In this document: piece by piece, positions 10,394 to 22,500 of the stretch
How positions within the stretch are numbered: the stretch's first letter is position 1
How the letters are laid out: each line of letters begins with the position of its first letter
Origin: Tyto alba
Lineage: Eukaryota; Chordata; Aves; Strigiformes; Tytonidae
Assembly: GCF_018691265.1 (NCBI RefSeq)
Contig: NW_024881324.1
Span: 3,723,730-3,787,729, forward strand
DNA: 64,000 nt
Direction of reading: 5' to 3'
Program-made: the position numbers and the translations under genes
The notes under the pieces: model-generated
Database searches by the model: none
What the model saw: the letters and a program-made list of their open reading frames with translations, nothing else
What the model was told of the DNA's origin: nothing

Positions 10394-11466
10394 TCTCATG
10401 ATTTGAGCCTGATTGGCAGCCAACCACCATCCAGTCACTCTCTCCGCCCTTCCCCTCCTGCAATGAGAAGGGACAGAGAGCCAGGCTTGGGGTTCGAGAT
10501 AGGACTGGGATGGGGAAAAAATCACCCTTTATGGGCACGAGCAAAAGGCAGACTCGTTAGGGGAAGAAAAAAAACATACATTTATTACTGACACTAACAA
10601 CAACACATAACAGAGTAGGACAGTGAGCAGCATTGCCACATCTTGAGAACACCTTCCCCCCACCCCTCCCTTCTTCCCGGGCTCAGCTCTGCTCCCAATA
10701 TCTCTACCTCCTCCCCCAGCGGCGCAGGGGCAGGGAATGGGGGGTGCAGTCAGTGCTGCTACTTCTTCCAACTTCAGTGGGGGGAGCTTCTGGAACTAGT
10801 TCCCCCTGCTTCATTGTGGTCTCCCTCTCACAGGAGACAGTCCTCCACAAACTTTCTCCAATGTGAGTCCCTCCCATGGGCCGCAGCGTTCCCCACACTG
10901 CTCCGTCGTGGGTCACCAACTTTCTCCGACTGCATTCCCTCCCACAGCTGCAGCTCTTCCTGAGCTGCTCCTGCGTGGGACACCCCCGCGTGCTGCAATC
11001 CTCCCAGCGCTGAATTACAGCAGTGGGGCGACCTTGTCCCACGAGACCCCAGCCTTCTTCGGGCACAGCACCTTGATCAATCAGGCAGAAACCACAGGCC
11101 ATAAATCAGTGTGTGCCCCACCGTAGATCTCCATGGGTGGCAGGGGGGGCCACCCTGCCGTCTCACCACAGGATACAGGGGGGTCTCTGCTCCGGCACAC
11201 CTCCCCCCTCCTTTCTTCCTCCATTCCTCCACTGACCTTGGTGTTCACGCAGCTGCAGCAACTCCTCCTCACCAGTCCCACTGCTCATCACCACATCCCT
11301 TCTTAAATATGTTACCATAGATGCACAGCTGATTGGCTTAGTCTTGGTGCAGAGGTGGGTCCAACTTGCAGCCGGGGGAGCTTCAAGAAGCTTCTCACGG
11401 TGGGCTGCCCCTATAGCCCCCTCCCCTGCCACCAAAAACCCCCACCACTCACTCAAACCCAGGACT
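10394..11466 (-). mobile_element. solo LTR, same family as 2613-3677, TSD CAGAT
   Basis: The element is 1073 bp, inverted relative to 2613-3677, and the two align over their whole length. It is flanked by a perfect CAGAT duplication (10389-10393 and 11467-11471). On the minus strand the TATA-like ACATATTTAAGAAG is at about 11299-11312 and the AATAAA complement at 10581-10586. The end bases have drifted (TCTCATG for TGTCATG at the left, GGACT for GGACA at the right). The frames inside, up to 132 codons, are shadows of GC-rich LTR sequence. Confidence 0.87.
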
Positions 11467-12720
11467 CAGATACATCATGAGATATTTGAAGGAAACAATT
11501 AGAATTATTTTGGAAAAACTCATGGTGTCTTATGATAGAGTGTATTTTAATAGTAAAGACTGTGATGAGAAGAAACTCCTTAACCCATGTGATTCATTTT
11601 TATGGTAATGGTTCTGACAAAAACAGATAGAATTTATTCTTTGTTGCCACCCCAACAAAGCATCCAGCAACAATGTAGTCTAGCATTATCCTCCTCAGAT
11701 GCCATTAGGACAAACATCATTTTCCTACTTATTTTCTCTTTAGAACCACACACAAAGAAGCCTTCCAGTGTAAAGCTTCATTAACAAAGAAAGGACTGGT
11801 TGCAATTGTTGCCAAAATACCATTTGTTATTGCAGGTAAAAAAAACAGAGGGTACTTTCCAGCCCTTAGGTACTACAGGTATTTTGTTCCCTATGACAGC
11901 TGGCATGTATTTCTATGAAACGTTAAGTGCTTTTAAAAAAATCTATGTATAGAATGCTATTGGGTTATTTAGGAGAGGAATATTTTTAATGCTATTTACT
12001 ATAGAAATTATGTTTGCCCTTTTATAGCTTACAAGCATAAGAGAAAGATTTTGCAAATTAAAAGGCATTTTCCACTGCAGGATCAGTTTTGCTGAAATTC
12101 TGGGTCAAATACATTGGGATCATATGCCAGAGAAATCTGGCAGAATGTTTTCCCAGAACAACATCACTGCACTAAACCTCTCCCTGAGAAGAATTAATCC
12201 ATTACAGAAGATTCTCATTCCTTCTGCAAACCTCACTGCTTCTGAAGTTACAGGAGTATGTCTTTTAATTAATGCATAAATTAGTATTTTATGTCTGCAT
12301 TTAGTTCCTGATACAGTCACTCAGATTCGTGAGTGCCTGCCCCATTGGAGGTCTTGCAGTGTCAGTTGTGACAGTTCTGTTTTTGTCAGCACACTTCTAT
12401 GTAAATGGCGTAGTGTTGTCTCACGTGGGAGAGAGTTGCCACCGTATCAGTCACGATGAGTAAAGAGCACAGTTGGTTTAGCCTCCCAAATTCCTGGATG
12501 TTGTATTTTCTCACAGAAGGAGATAAAGGATTGGTAACCTTTCTAAAAGCTAACAGTGGCTGTCTTCCAACTGACAATTTTTATTCTTAATTGACAGGCC
12601 TTGAATGCAACTCAAATACAGCAGGAGTCAAAAAGAGAGCTTTAAATAATAAACGACATTTTAAAAAGAACTAAGCTAGTAATTAGAAATATGGCCTGAA
12701 AAAGACTTCTTTTTTTCCTA

Positions 12721-12838
12721 GTGGCAAATGTGAAAGGATCCCAAGAAGCTACAGTATCAGCCCAAACCTCAGAAAAAACCTCGGCTAGAAGCTTTGCACA
12801 AGGAAGTCGACCTGAGATTAGCCACATGGAGTGCTGAA
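12721..12838 (+). other. candidate terminal coding exon
   Basis: A good 3' splice site, a pyrimidine run ending TTTCCTAG, precedes the stretch at about 12705-12720. One frame then stays open for 38 codons to TGA at 12836-12838 (ending ...SRPEISHMEC), rich in S, E, Q and T; the other two frames stop early. I do not recognise the protein, and no AATAAA follows within several hundred bases. It could be chance. Confidence 0.2.
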
Positions 12839-12967
12839 CAGGAAGAACCAAAAAAAAAAATCAGCCACTCCAAAACCAAAAAAGGTGGGAAGAACATTAA
12901 AAGAATATGTATTTATCTTTTAAAGATTCACCTGGCTTCTGACAAAAGATTGCTCAGAATGTTGTTA

Positions 12968-12997
12968 TTTTGTTTGTTTGTTTGTTTGTTTGTTTTT
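12968..12997. repeat. (TTTG)n microsatellite
   Basis: This is an uninterrupted tetranucleotide repeat of about seven units. Confidence 0.9.
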
Positions 12998-13956
12998 TCC
13001 TGATCTGCTTTGTTCATTGCTAGGTTTTAGTGTATACTCTGCTCAGGAGAGAAATTGGGACATTTATAAAATAGATACTGCTGTATATATGTCAAAGAAT
13101 AGACGGTCAAAGGGACATTTCTTTGCACAAGAAACATGGCATTGATTTTGTATTTCTATATAAAGAAGATGAGGTTTAGTGTGTAAGTGCTTGACAAACT
13201 GCTTTAATCTTTGTCTGTGATAGTTAGTTGTGGTCATTTGGGGGCTACAGTACAGCTCTTGTGTCTCCATCATCTCTTAACACCTGCCCTTCAAACTAGC
13301 TTTTAAATGCTTGGTTCTATCCTGGAGTTTTCAGTGCTGAGATGGGTGCCTTAAGCTATTTATGCAGGGTCTGGAGGAAGTCTGGTGCTACAGAACGGTC
13401 TTCACCAACTTCCAGCACAGAAAACAAATGAATAATTTAACACAGGACGAACATTCTGGTTTTGTAAAACTTCTACTTCACACGGTTAAATGGAAAAATT
13501 CCAGTTCTGTGGCAGAAAGTGATTTTTATTTTTTAAAAATCTCATTCTTAAGGTAACTAAAATAGAAAGTAATTCTTATTGAAGTAGAACATTATGGGTT
13601 ACTGAAACAAAACATACTAATTCACTTTGCTTTGGATACGTAAGAATGGACTTCTGCACTGTGAATATTTTGTGTATTTTGACTTTTTTGTTTTCCCTGG
13701 TTTGGGATAAAGATTTTTTAGAAAAATTTAAATTTTCTGCAGGTCATGGGAACTATTTTATGCCTCATTCTAATACCATCACAATAGAAGCATGGTTAAA
13801 AAAAGCTCTACTAGATCGTCCCTTTTGGATACAATATATCAAAACTGATAAAGAATGTGATAGAGCTTATTCATTCTATACGCCCTCAAGAACTCTTTGG
13901 TCTCATGAGATGGTTACACCATTTCAGTGTACTGGTTGGTTGCAGTCTGGTATTTC

Positions 13957-14658
13957 AGTTTCATGTACTTTTTTTTTTTTTTTTTTTAATACAGTGATGG
14001 CACAGTGGACAGTCTCAGCTCTGTGAGCATAGCCACAAGAGTAAAATAGGGGTAGGTCATGTGGAAAAGGAGATGATCTTCTTTTGTGCCTGCTGCATGA
14101 CAAGCCACCCATAGTTGCCTGGGGAGAGCAGGAGCTGTCCCATTAGAGAGTAACGCAAACAGGGCTGCTCCGTAAGGGTGCCAAACCAGGAGCTGCAGGT
14201 GACTCGAATGCAAGCTGAGGGGTCACTGATGGGGGTGCCTGACACCTCTGAGCTGTGCCAAGCTGGGGGTAGTTACAGGATCTGTCAACAGTCCCGGGAT
14301 TGTCAGCCAAGGTGAAGTAAGAAGACATGTTCGGGGTCAATCCAGGAAGCCCAGAGAGGAACAGAAAGAGTAACATAGGTCCAAAGTCACTCTGGGAGGC
14401 AAGACAGAGATAAGGCTGCCTAGAGTGCAGACCTAGTGAAAGTCAGGTCATGGGGGAACTAAGGCAAGCTCCAGCTGCTTACAGCATAGGTCAGGCAGGA
14501 TCTGGGCAAAATTTACCCTACCATGGAAGGTCTTGGTCTCACCGATTGGAACAATTCTGCATTTCCAATTCCAAGGTTGAAAGGGAACAGATCTCTGTTT
14601 TACACAACAAAGGAAACTCTCAAATTCAGCTGGATGATTTAAGTTTTATGTACTTTTT
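13957..14658 (-). mobile_element. retrocopy-like insertion with poly-A tail and 17-bp TSD
   Basis: On the plus strand a run of 19 T (13969-13987) is followed by about 650 bp of GC-balanced sequence that differs from its AT-rich surroundings. AGTTTCATGTACTTTTT (13957-13973) is repeated as AGTTTTATGTACTTTTT (14642-14658), matching 16 of 17 bases. Read on the minus strand, this is a transcript-like body ending in poly-A and flanked by a target duplication. That is the signature of LINE-mediated reverse transcription of an RNA. I do not recognise the source. The longest sense frame, 14143-14376, encodes 77 residues that match nothing I know. No AATAAA precedes the tail. CR1 rarely gives such products in birds. 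Confidence 0.6.
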
Positions 14659-15836
14659 CTCCATCCCTCTACTCAATTAGAGATGATACCAAGCAAAAGG
14701 AGTACTGTGTGTCCAGCATCAAGAATGCAGTTACGTAAACAACAGATAAGGTGCTAGTAGACAGCACTTGGGAAGCTACAGAATGCTTTGGGGGATGTGT
14801 TGAGCAATGATATGTGGTGTGCATGCAGAACGGGCAGAGTCACACCGAAACAAATACATCCTTACATCAAAGGAAGTGCTGAACAGAACTTAGTGTGGGA
14901 AGCAAGACTGGAGGGGAAGATGGTGGGATGATGGGATGATGATGTTATTAATCACAGTAATCACAGTCCTGTCTGTAACGTGTGTTTAAATAGAAAGAAG
15001 GTAAATAACCAGCGGAGCAAAAGTATTATTGGCTTTGCTGCTCTTGGGTTTAGGGTGGGCGTGATCATTTTTTGGGGGAAAGTTTTTCTTCAGTTTATGC
15101 ACACTGGCTTTTTTGAATTAAGGAAGCATTGCAAAGTAGGACAGAAGCTGACACAAATTTTTTCAGTCTCTTGGCATGTTTTGGTTTTGCATCTCTGAAA
15201 CTCCACTTAATCCCTGTTTATCTGTCTGTCTTGTTTCAAGGTGTCTGTCTCAAGGCTTTTTTGCACATGAACTCTGTTTTTCAGACACTGCAAATGGCCA
15301 CAGAAATGTGACAGCTTGGGCTTTGAACTTCAAGCAAAACGTATCCTGGGCATTTATATATACCATATATGCTTCTGTCTGCCAGAACAGACATATGTTA
15401 GTAAAATCATAACTGTTTTAAAATCTTCAAAACATCTCTTTTCATTTTTCCACATGGCCGCTCAGAGTCTAGAAATTCAATGTAACCTTAGAAAAAATAA
15501 TTCTATATCCTGACATGTCATTCTAATTCAGGATTATCTTTGTTTAATGCTGTTAATTTTGGACAAGCATGTTCTCAAGGGTACATTTGAGTTGCTCCTG
15601 TTATTATCTGAATAAGAAGTACCTCCTAGCTTTTTCTTCCCACTGCTAAAGGAGCAGTAGACTCACTTGTGTTGCCAAGCTCACAAAACATTGAAGGTGA
15701 GCTAGGAAACAAGGTAGGAGAAGCTGCCCAGGAATCAGTGAAGTGCCATGTCCTGATTTGGTTTGTCATCTTTCTCATACTGAGCAATACCATACTGTTC
15801 ACTCATTATGTAGCCTTCCTTCTTGTTGATATCTAT

Positions 15837-15866
15837 TGTTTTGTTTTGTTTTGTTTTGTTTTGTTT
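15837..15866. repeat. (TTTTG)n microsatellite
   Basis: About six pentanucleotide units in a row. Confidence 0.9.
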
Positions 15867-16622
15867 CCAAAATGTATGAGAATATAATGCAGATAATGCA
15901 CTGATTTGGTTAAAGTAGACTGGAGATCAGCACTAAGTGATTGCAAGAAGAGAGGCAACGTGTTTTCACATACATATATGCACACACATTCTTTTTTTAA
16001 TACTATCTTTTTCACTCATGATGTCTGCCTTGTTTTATAGTAAGGCATGGCACAAGACTCAGATTCAGCTTCCCAGACCAGAAACCTAGATGTGGCTGCT
16101 CTCTGTATTCTTTTGTTTCAGAGAAGTCATAATTGTGTTCAGAATTTTGAGCTAGAAAAATTAAAGCTACATTTTCAGTATAACAATAACTTTAACTCTT
16201 ACTGCTCAGAATTTTACCATGGCTGGTTTTCTTAACATTTTATAAGACAGCTTGCTGCAGACCTCATCAAATCTTGTAAGATCAACTAGCTGTCTGTTAG
16301 TACATCTCTTTTTGTTTTTTCTCCATAAGCTATAAGGGACATTTTCATAGGTTGATGAAGTTAATTGGAAGGCAGATGGCTTACCTGAAAGACTGACAAG
16401 GTCAATTCCTGTATCTAGTGTGTATATAAATTTAATCAAAGTGGATTTAATGTGAGCACTGTACAGGATCCCTCCAAAGAACAGCAGGGAAAACCAGAGT
16501 TAGGTAGGTCTTCTATGTAAGTCATTGGGTGTTGCTTTTGGATATAAGAACCTTTAATTTGCGTACATTTGGATGCATAACATAGACTCCGAAAAGAAGA
16601 TTATTAGAACACCAGAGAAAAA

Positions 16623-16659
16623 TATTACTTAATACTAAAAGACCTAGTATTAAGTAATA
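16623..16659. repeat. perfect 15-bp inverted repeat, 7-base loop
   Basis: TATTACTTAATACTA (16623-16637) and its exact reverse complement (16645-16659) are separated by AAAGACC. The arms are AT-rich with no mismatch. The stem is too short for a typical pre-microRNA, and the surroundings show no miniature transposon ends. It may be a cruciform-forming site or a palindromic remnant. Confidence 0.85.
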
Positions 16660-16909
16660 CATTTTTTTAGTTCGAGGGTTCTTGTATCTTATGGCGTGAC
16701 TGATATGTTATAGAAGGTCTCAAAGGAACCTCTTGTTCAGATTTTCTATTTCATCCATTTCTCATTCCTCCATCTTCAGTTCCCTGTTTTAGCATCAACT
16801 ACAAAAGCTGACGGTCAAATAAAATTTATCTGAATCTGCATAATTTATAAGAGCAGAGTCAAGATAAGACACCTTCACTATGTCTATAGTCAATTTTACA
16901 ATAACATAG

Positions 16910-16942
16910 TGTGTGTTTGTGTGTGTGTGCACGTGCATGTGT
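16910..16942. repeat. TG-rich imperfect microsatellite
   Basis: A GTGTGTGTTTGTGTGTGTGTG-like run that grades into CACGTGCATGTG. Confidence 0.8.
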
Positions 16943-17787
16943 AGATATTTGCTTATCTCTATCATTATAGATATATGCTTATCTAACTATATTTAGGTAG
17001 ATTAAATTAATATTTTTCTCTGATTGGAATCAGAAATATTTGTGTGGATTTCTTTGGAACAATATAAGATCTGGTTGAATGTCTGTGCTACCTTTCCCAG
17101 GTTATTTATTGTGGAGTTGTACACAACAGTGATCTCTTCTATGGAGATACATTTTCTTACTTTGTCATGGTGCCAGCAAAACAAACTTTCAAGATTTAGG
17201 CACAAAGACAATGACTTTAAGAGGAGAATGAAGAGGCCATAATTTTCAGATATGCCTATTTCACTTCCCCAAATGGATATCTTGTTATAAATAACTACAT
17301 AATATTTCCATCACAGCCACTAATGTGCAGGGTTTACAGCATATATTTAAGTTTAATGGGTTTCAGTTTACCCTTGAGAGAAGGGCAAAGTCTCAATAGG
17401 GCAACCTTACTTCCTTCAGACAAGATATAAGCAACAACTGTGCAACTGCAGAGCAGGTCTAAAAATAGCTTTCTAGCAGTACAGTAGAAAGCAATGAAGT
17501 ATAAAAGCAAGATCAGTCTTTTACCACAGTTAGCTGATCCCTGGAGATTTTCTCAACTTTAATTCAAAGTATTTGAAAGAACCAATATAAAATATAGGTA
17601 CATAAATTTTTCTATTACATAAGTTAACTGTACTTCATGGAGTTGCACCTGCCCAAACTCATTCAGATTATATGAGGGAAATGACAAGGTGCCACAGCAC
17701 AAAAAAATCTTGTTACAGTAATAATAATAGATGCTTGGAGAAGTTTTACCAACTCTAACTAAATCTCCTCCTTTCTCCCCACTTCCT

Positions 17788-17789
<2 letters not shown>

Positions 17790-17823
<34 letters not shown>

Positions 17824-17835
17824 AAAAAAAAAAAA
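17790..17835. repeat. A-rich run of about 46 bases
   Basis: The run is almost pure A with two G interruptions near 17814 and 17817. I looked for a TSD flanking a possible plus-strand retrocopy and found none. Confidence 0.85.
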
Positions 17836-18601
17836 GACAGGGCAATTTATTACAAACAGAGACAATGACTAAGAGACAAAGACAAATCTGGGTCTATTTC
17901 TGAACAAGTTCTTTAGTTTTCATGGGTAGTCACCCCAGCACCATTTCAGCAGAGCTTTTACCATTATTTTGGGCAAGGGGGAATTTAGTCCTAGTGATAC
18001 ATGGTTCACCAGTCACAGGAGTCAAATAAACTGTTACACTTTCTAAGCACCCCATTCATTTAGACAGGAATGAAAGCCATTTCATGGGCCTGGTTGACAT
18101 TAAATGAGTATCCTATCAAAATGTGGTTGTGTTGTATATCATGTTGTTATAGTTCTTTCAAGCATATTTTGATCAGTGAACTCTGCTCTTCCACACTTCT
18201 TATACCTTTTAACTGAGAGCACAGAGTGCATTGATCAGTATTGCTTCATAGACCACTTAATGTGACTTGATAGAACTGATAGTCTGGTAATGACAACTCA
18301 AACTCAACTATAATCAATTAAGCAGATTTTTTTTTTTTAGTTAATTTTGCTGATTGTCACCAAATCTATATTCACACATGTCTGCATGGCCAGTGTGTTC
18401 AGACTTATGCCCGTAAATGCACCCAGAGTAGTAATCTACAAAATAAAATAGGTTTGTTTTCATTTTTCCTTCCAGTTTTCTGAACTCCTGAATTTTATCT
18501 GGCCCACAGGTCATCTGTTGTTCTTAAACATGTGCATCAATGAGCAATTATATTCACTTAAAAACACACATATTCATTTTCACTTTTTAAGAAGATGCCC
18601 T

Positions 18602-19531
18602 TGTAAAGGACTGTGTCTAAAAGATGCTTATACCAATGAATGTCTGTCTCAACATTACTGGATGGTGTCATAACCACCAACGGATGTCTACCTCAGCATT
18701 GTTGGAGCACCCCACCTCCTACTAAGTTTCTAATGCTTTAGCAAACATAGTCACAGAAACTGCTACACCCCCATAAACCCAGACATCTATGTAACACTAC
18801 AAAGAACAATACATCCTTGAAGATAAAGGAAGCAGGACAACCTTGGAGATAAGATAGAGAGACCCTGAGCTTGTATCAATCCTGTTAGACCAGTTTGAAC
18901 CACTTAAGGATGCGAATCCAATTAAAGTCAAACACTCAATCAGGAGGAAGATGCTGAGCCTTCATCAGTCGACCACCGAAGGACACACTATGACCACCAC
19001 CACATTTGATAGAGCATGTAAATGATTTCTTGGAAATCCCCAAAACTTTCTCAGAAAACCAATGCATATGGATAACCTTACCCTTGCACATGCGCCCAGA
19101 CCCGGGGACAGAAAAAAGACCCTGAAAACCACTCCCCATAGAGACCGTATTGGTCATGTGCACCACCACTGAGTGATGGGTGAGGGCAAACAAGACAGTT
19201 TTTAGGATATGCCAATCAATCCTCGGGAGGAGCAACGACACCTCAATATAAGAGCAGTGACAACCAGCATCAAATGGAATCCCCCACATGATGTGAAGTC
19301 GATTCGGACTGACGGGATGCCACAGCTCCATGGTGGTAGCTATTGCATCTTTACTTTCTTTTTTTTTTCCTCTTCCTTCTCTCTATCCCTCACTCTCTTT
19401 CTTGCATCTACTTGAATATTGATGTAACTAATAAACTCCTTTTCTTTATGGCATTTGGCCTCTTTTGGTCTTAATCTCACTCTGGGAATAACAATGAATC
19501 TCCCCTGACCAGACTTTTCCAGGTCAGGACA
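18602..19531 (+). mobile_element. solo LTR of a distinct family, TSD GCCCT
   Basis: The element is 930 bp, beginning TGTAAAGGACTGTGTC and ending CCAGGTCAGGACA. It has a perfect GCCCT duplication at 18597-18601 and 19532-19536. U3 contains a CCAAT-like motif near 19212 and a TATA-like ATATAAGAG at 19246-19254. The AATAAA signal is at 19430-19435, followed by a T-rich U5 containing CTTTTGGTC. The sequence is unrelated by eye to the other LTRs here. A 5-bp TSD fits ERVL or some ERV1 elements. A 131-codon minus frame inside it (18936-19331) is a shadow. No internal viral sequence is attached. Confidence 0.8.
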
Positions 19532-22500
19532 GCCCTGTAATCACCAGAGCATTGCCTACGAGCACTGAAAATGCTACCCTTAAGATTCATTTGAGTGGCA
19601 TTCCACAATATTTATCTTCAGAGCCATGTCAGTTGGCTATATGCATCAAGACCATGAGAGATTTTTTTCTGTTCATCATCAGACGCTACCTAAGCTTAAT
19701 AAATGTTTTCATTATGAGATGTCCAGATACACATCCTTTATTATTTGCCATCCTAGATTTCAAGGGTAGGTATTTGTATCCCCAACTCCTCTCATATGCA
19801 TGTGCACTCACACACACATGTGCATACCAGTAAAAGCCTACCTCTTAGCTGCATCGAGACAAACACATTTCAGCACATCATGCTAAGAAGGCTGCCACTC
19901 GTCTTCCTCTTTTCCCCACCAGAACGGAAAATTATGCATAAAGAAATGAGAATAGTCCTAAAAGCAGATTTTTACACACAAATCTGAGGCAGTGGGGGGT
20001 GTTGTTATTCATCGTTTCTCTTAAACTGTTTATTGTTCTGTAGAAGTTTACATGAGTAGAACATTTTTTTTTCTTTTATTGTCAAAGTAAGGGCAGATAT
20101 GATAATGGACAATTTGCAATAAATTGGACCTTTTCTACTGCTGTTTTAGTAGTCAGTGATGGCTCCTTTAGACACAAACATCTATGAGCTTTTCTTTCTC
20201 TATCTGGGGGCAGATCCTCAGTGGATGTAAATAGCCTTAAGCTGCTGTGAAATCATTGGCATTAGGACAGACAGAGTGACACAGCGGAGTCAGCTCATGG
20301 GAACCCATAAGGTACATTGATGAGCCACATACATTCCAAATGGGGCCAGAAGAGTAAACTCTGGACACTGGCTGTTGGAGATCCTCCCTCCCAATAGCTG
20401 TGTTGAGAATGAGGAAATCACATGCAGTGGACTTACAGTTCTTTAACATCAGCTTGATGTGAATGCATGGGGCCTGTTGTACCATGTAGTTTAAAACCTG
20501 CAAGGTATGGCATTTATTAGCACAATGGTAGGGGAAGATGGAGTCATGTATGGGTGTACTTTGAATGGTATTAGATTTCGGAACAAGTTTTGGTGCTACT
20601 TTTGAGAGATCTTAGTGTCATAAGGATACCAAGAACAATTGAGTTCTCCTTACGGCCTCAGTGGAAATGAAGAAATCTTAATATCATGTGAACAGGCAAA
20701 ATAATTAGCTAATCTCTTAATTATGGACAGATATTGGTTTAATATTTCTTAATTTCTTAACTCTATTAATTTTTAGCTTGGATGTTGATGACACTACTCT
20801 CTTTAAATTTTGTGATAGTCCCTCCTTCTGGATGTTGTATATAATGTTATATATTTCCATCTTTGTTATCCTTAAATTAGTGGCAAAATATAATTTGGTT
20901 TACTATAACAGTCTGTCCATTATTTTACATAAGTTTTCTGATTTGTTCTTAGAAGCTTGACAGCTCACACTGGCATCATGAATAAGATACTAAGGGGAAG
21001 TGGGGGAGGGACAAGGCTGATAAAAGTGTTGTTAGAAGCCCCAGCAGAAACCTTACTAGACAGAGTGGGAGTTCTCACAAAGTAACAGTTTTTTTGAAGT
21101 GGTTTTATTTTTTCAGTGATTGAAACAGGGACTCTGCCTCTTCTGGGACCTCTGGAAACAGTTGATAAAACAAAGCAACAATGATAAATAATAGTGTAAA
21201 ATAAAGTAGAAAATGGCATAATATTGATTAATCCATGAAGAAAAATCAGCAGGAGATCATCACTCTAAGGAGACTAGTAGTTATCTCCGGTTAAGAGAAA
21301 GACTGCACTGTGATATTTTGCCCCAGTTTACGTAAACGTCATGTTTACACTCCTGGTGTCTCTAGGCAATGTCAAATGCCTGCTTTGAAAGCTTTAAAGA
21401 ACATTTGCATTGTGTTGCAATCAGACAAAATTCACTATCTGACTTTATTTATCAGGGTGTTTTACTGTTGGGAGAAAGCATATTTTGCTGGTATTGCTAT
21501 CAACCTTTATCATGGCAGTCTGATTCTTGGAGGTTCTGTTTTATTCTATTTTGAAGAAACCTACAAAATTTGTGGGATGAGATAACTATGGTAGCATTTC
21601 TACTTTAATTTTAGGAATATTTCTAAATTTCCTGATGAGGAGGACGAAATTTGGAACTTAATATATAATGCTTAAAACCAGTTCTTAAAAAGTTCAAATT
21701 TCACTGTTTTTGTAAAAAAATCTGTCAAAACTGTGGAAACCTGCCTGTGGCTTATCCACACCATTGGTTTTGGTGAAATTGCCTTTTCTTCCTTTTGTCC
21801 ACGTTCTTTAACTTAGGTCTTTTACCTAAATATTTCTGTGTTGTGTCTAAATTTATATTTAAATAAATATGTGCTTTTAAAAAGATCATAACTGTTAAAT
21901 ACTTCAGCTAAGTAAAATAAAGCATGAAGCAAAGTTTTTAGTTTATCATTAAAAAATGTTTCAGAAGTCTCAGTGTCCTGCTTATAGAACTACAGAGCAA
22001 AAATTATTTCTGGCTGAAAGACAGTGAGTAAGTGTTTGGGAAGCATAACTAGCCATATCTGGGTTGTTTTTCATTGCTGTTCAACAAATATAGGTGATTC
22101 TTCAATCTAGGTAGCAGGCAGCTCATCTGCATTGCATTCTGAACCACCACAAAAGGAAAAAGTTATTTTTGCTTCTATTGTTGCAGCTTATCATATAGAG
22201 TGGCAGGTTATTGTTTCATGGTCTGGATATTTAAAGCAGAAAAATCTCTGAACTTAAGGATGGTAAATTCAAAAAGGCATTAGGATCCAGGACTAGATTC
22301 AATAAAGGAAGTAAGTATCTGAAGTGGGTCTTTGGTAGAATTTTTGGATGTTATACACAATATTAGAAAAACATGGACATGTGTTTATTCCTTTAATAGC
22401 TTTACCTTTCTACAAAATCACCTGAAAGTTATTACAGTCTATAGAGCATATCATATGTTTGAACAGCAGAAGCAAACGATGCAAATTTAACAGCCTTCAC

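Larger units (their letters stand above)
11467..13956. other. unique DNA with a TTTG microsatellite
   Basis: This is mostly AT-rich and unassigned. It contains a (TTTG)n run at 12968-12997 and the candidate terminal exon at 12721-12838, which is listed separately. No transposon is recognised. Confidence 0.5.
14659..18601. other. unique AT-rich DNA with simple repeats and one hairpin
   Basis: I see no transposon. It holds a (TTTTG)n run (15837-15866), a perfect hairpin (16623-16659), a TG-rich run (16910-16942) and an A-rich run (17790-17835). The text after the A-rich run (17840-18050) is loosely LTR-like, but I could not define ends or a TSD. Confidence 0.5.

Noticed and set aside
13646..14026. 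126-codon plus-strand open frame
   Set aside because: It reads through the 19-T tail of the minus-strand retrocopy as a phenylalanine run, and the part before the tail matches no protein I know.
17840..18050. LTR-like text after an A-rich run
   Set aside because: I could not define TG...CA ends, a TATA box or a TSD, so no element is called.
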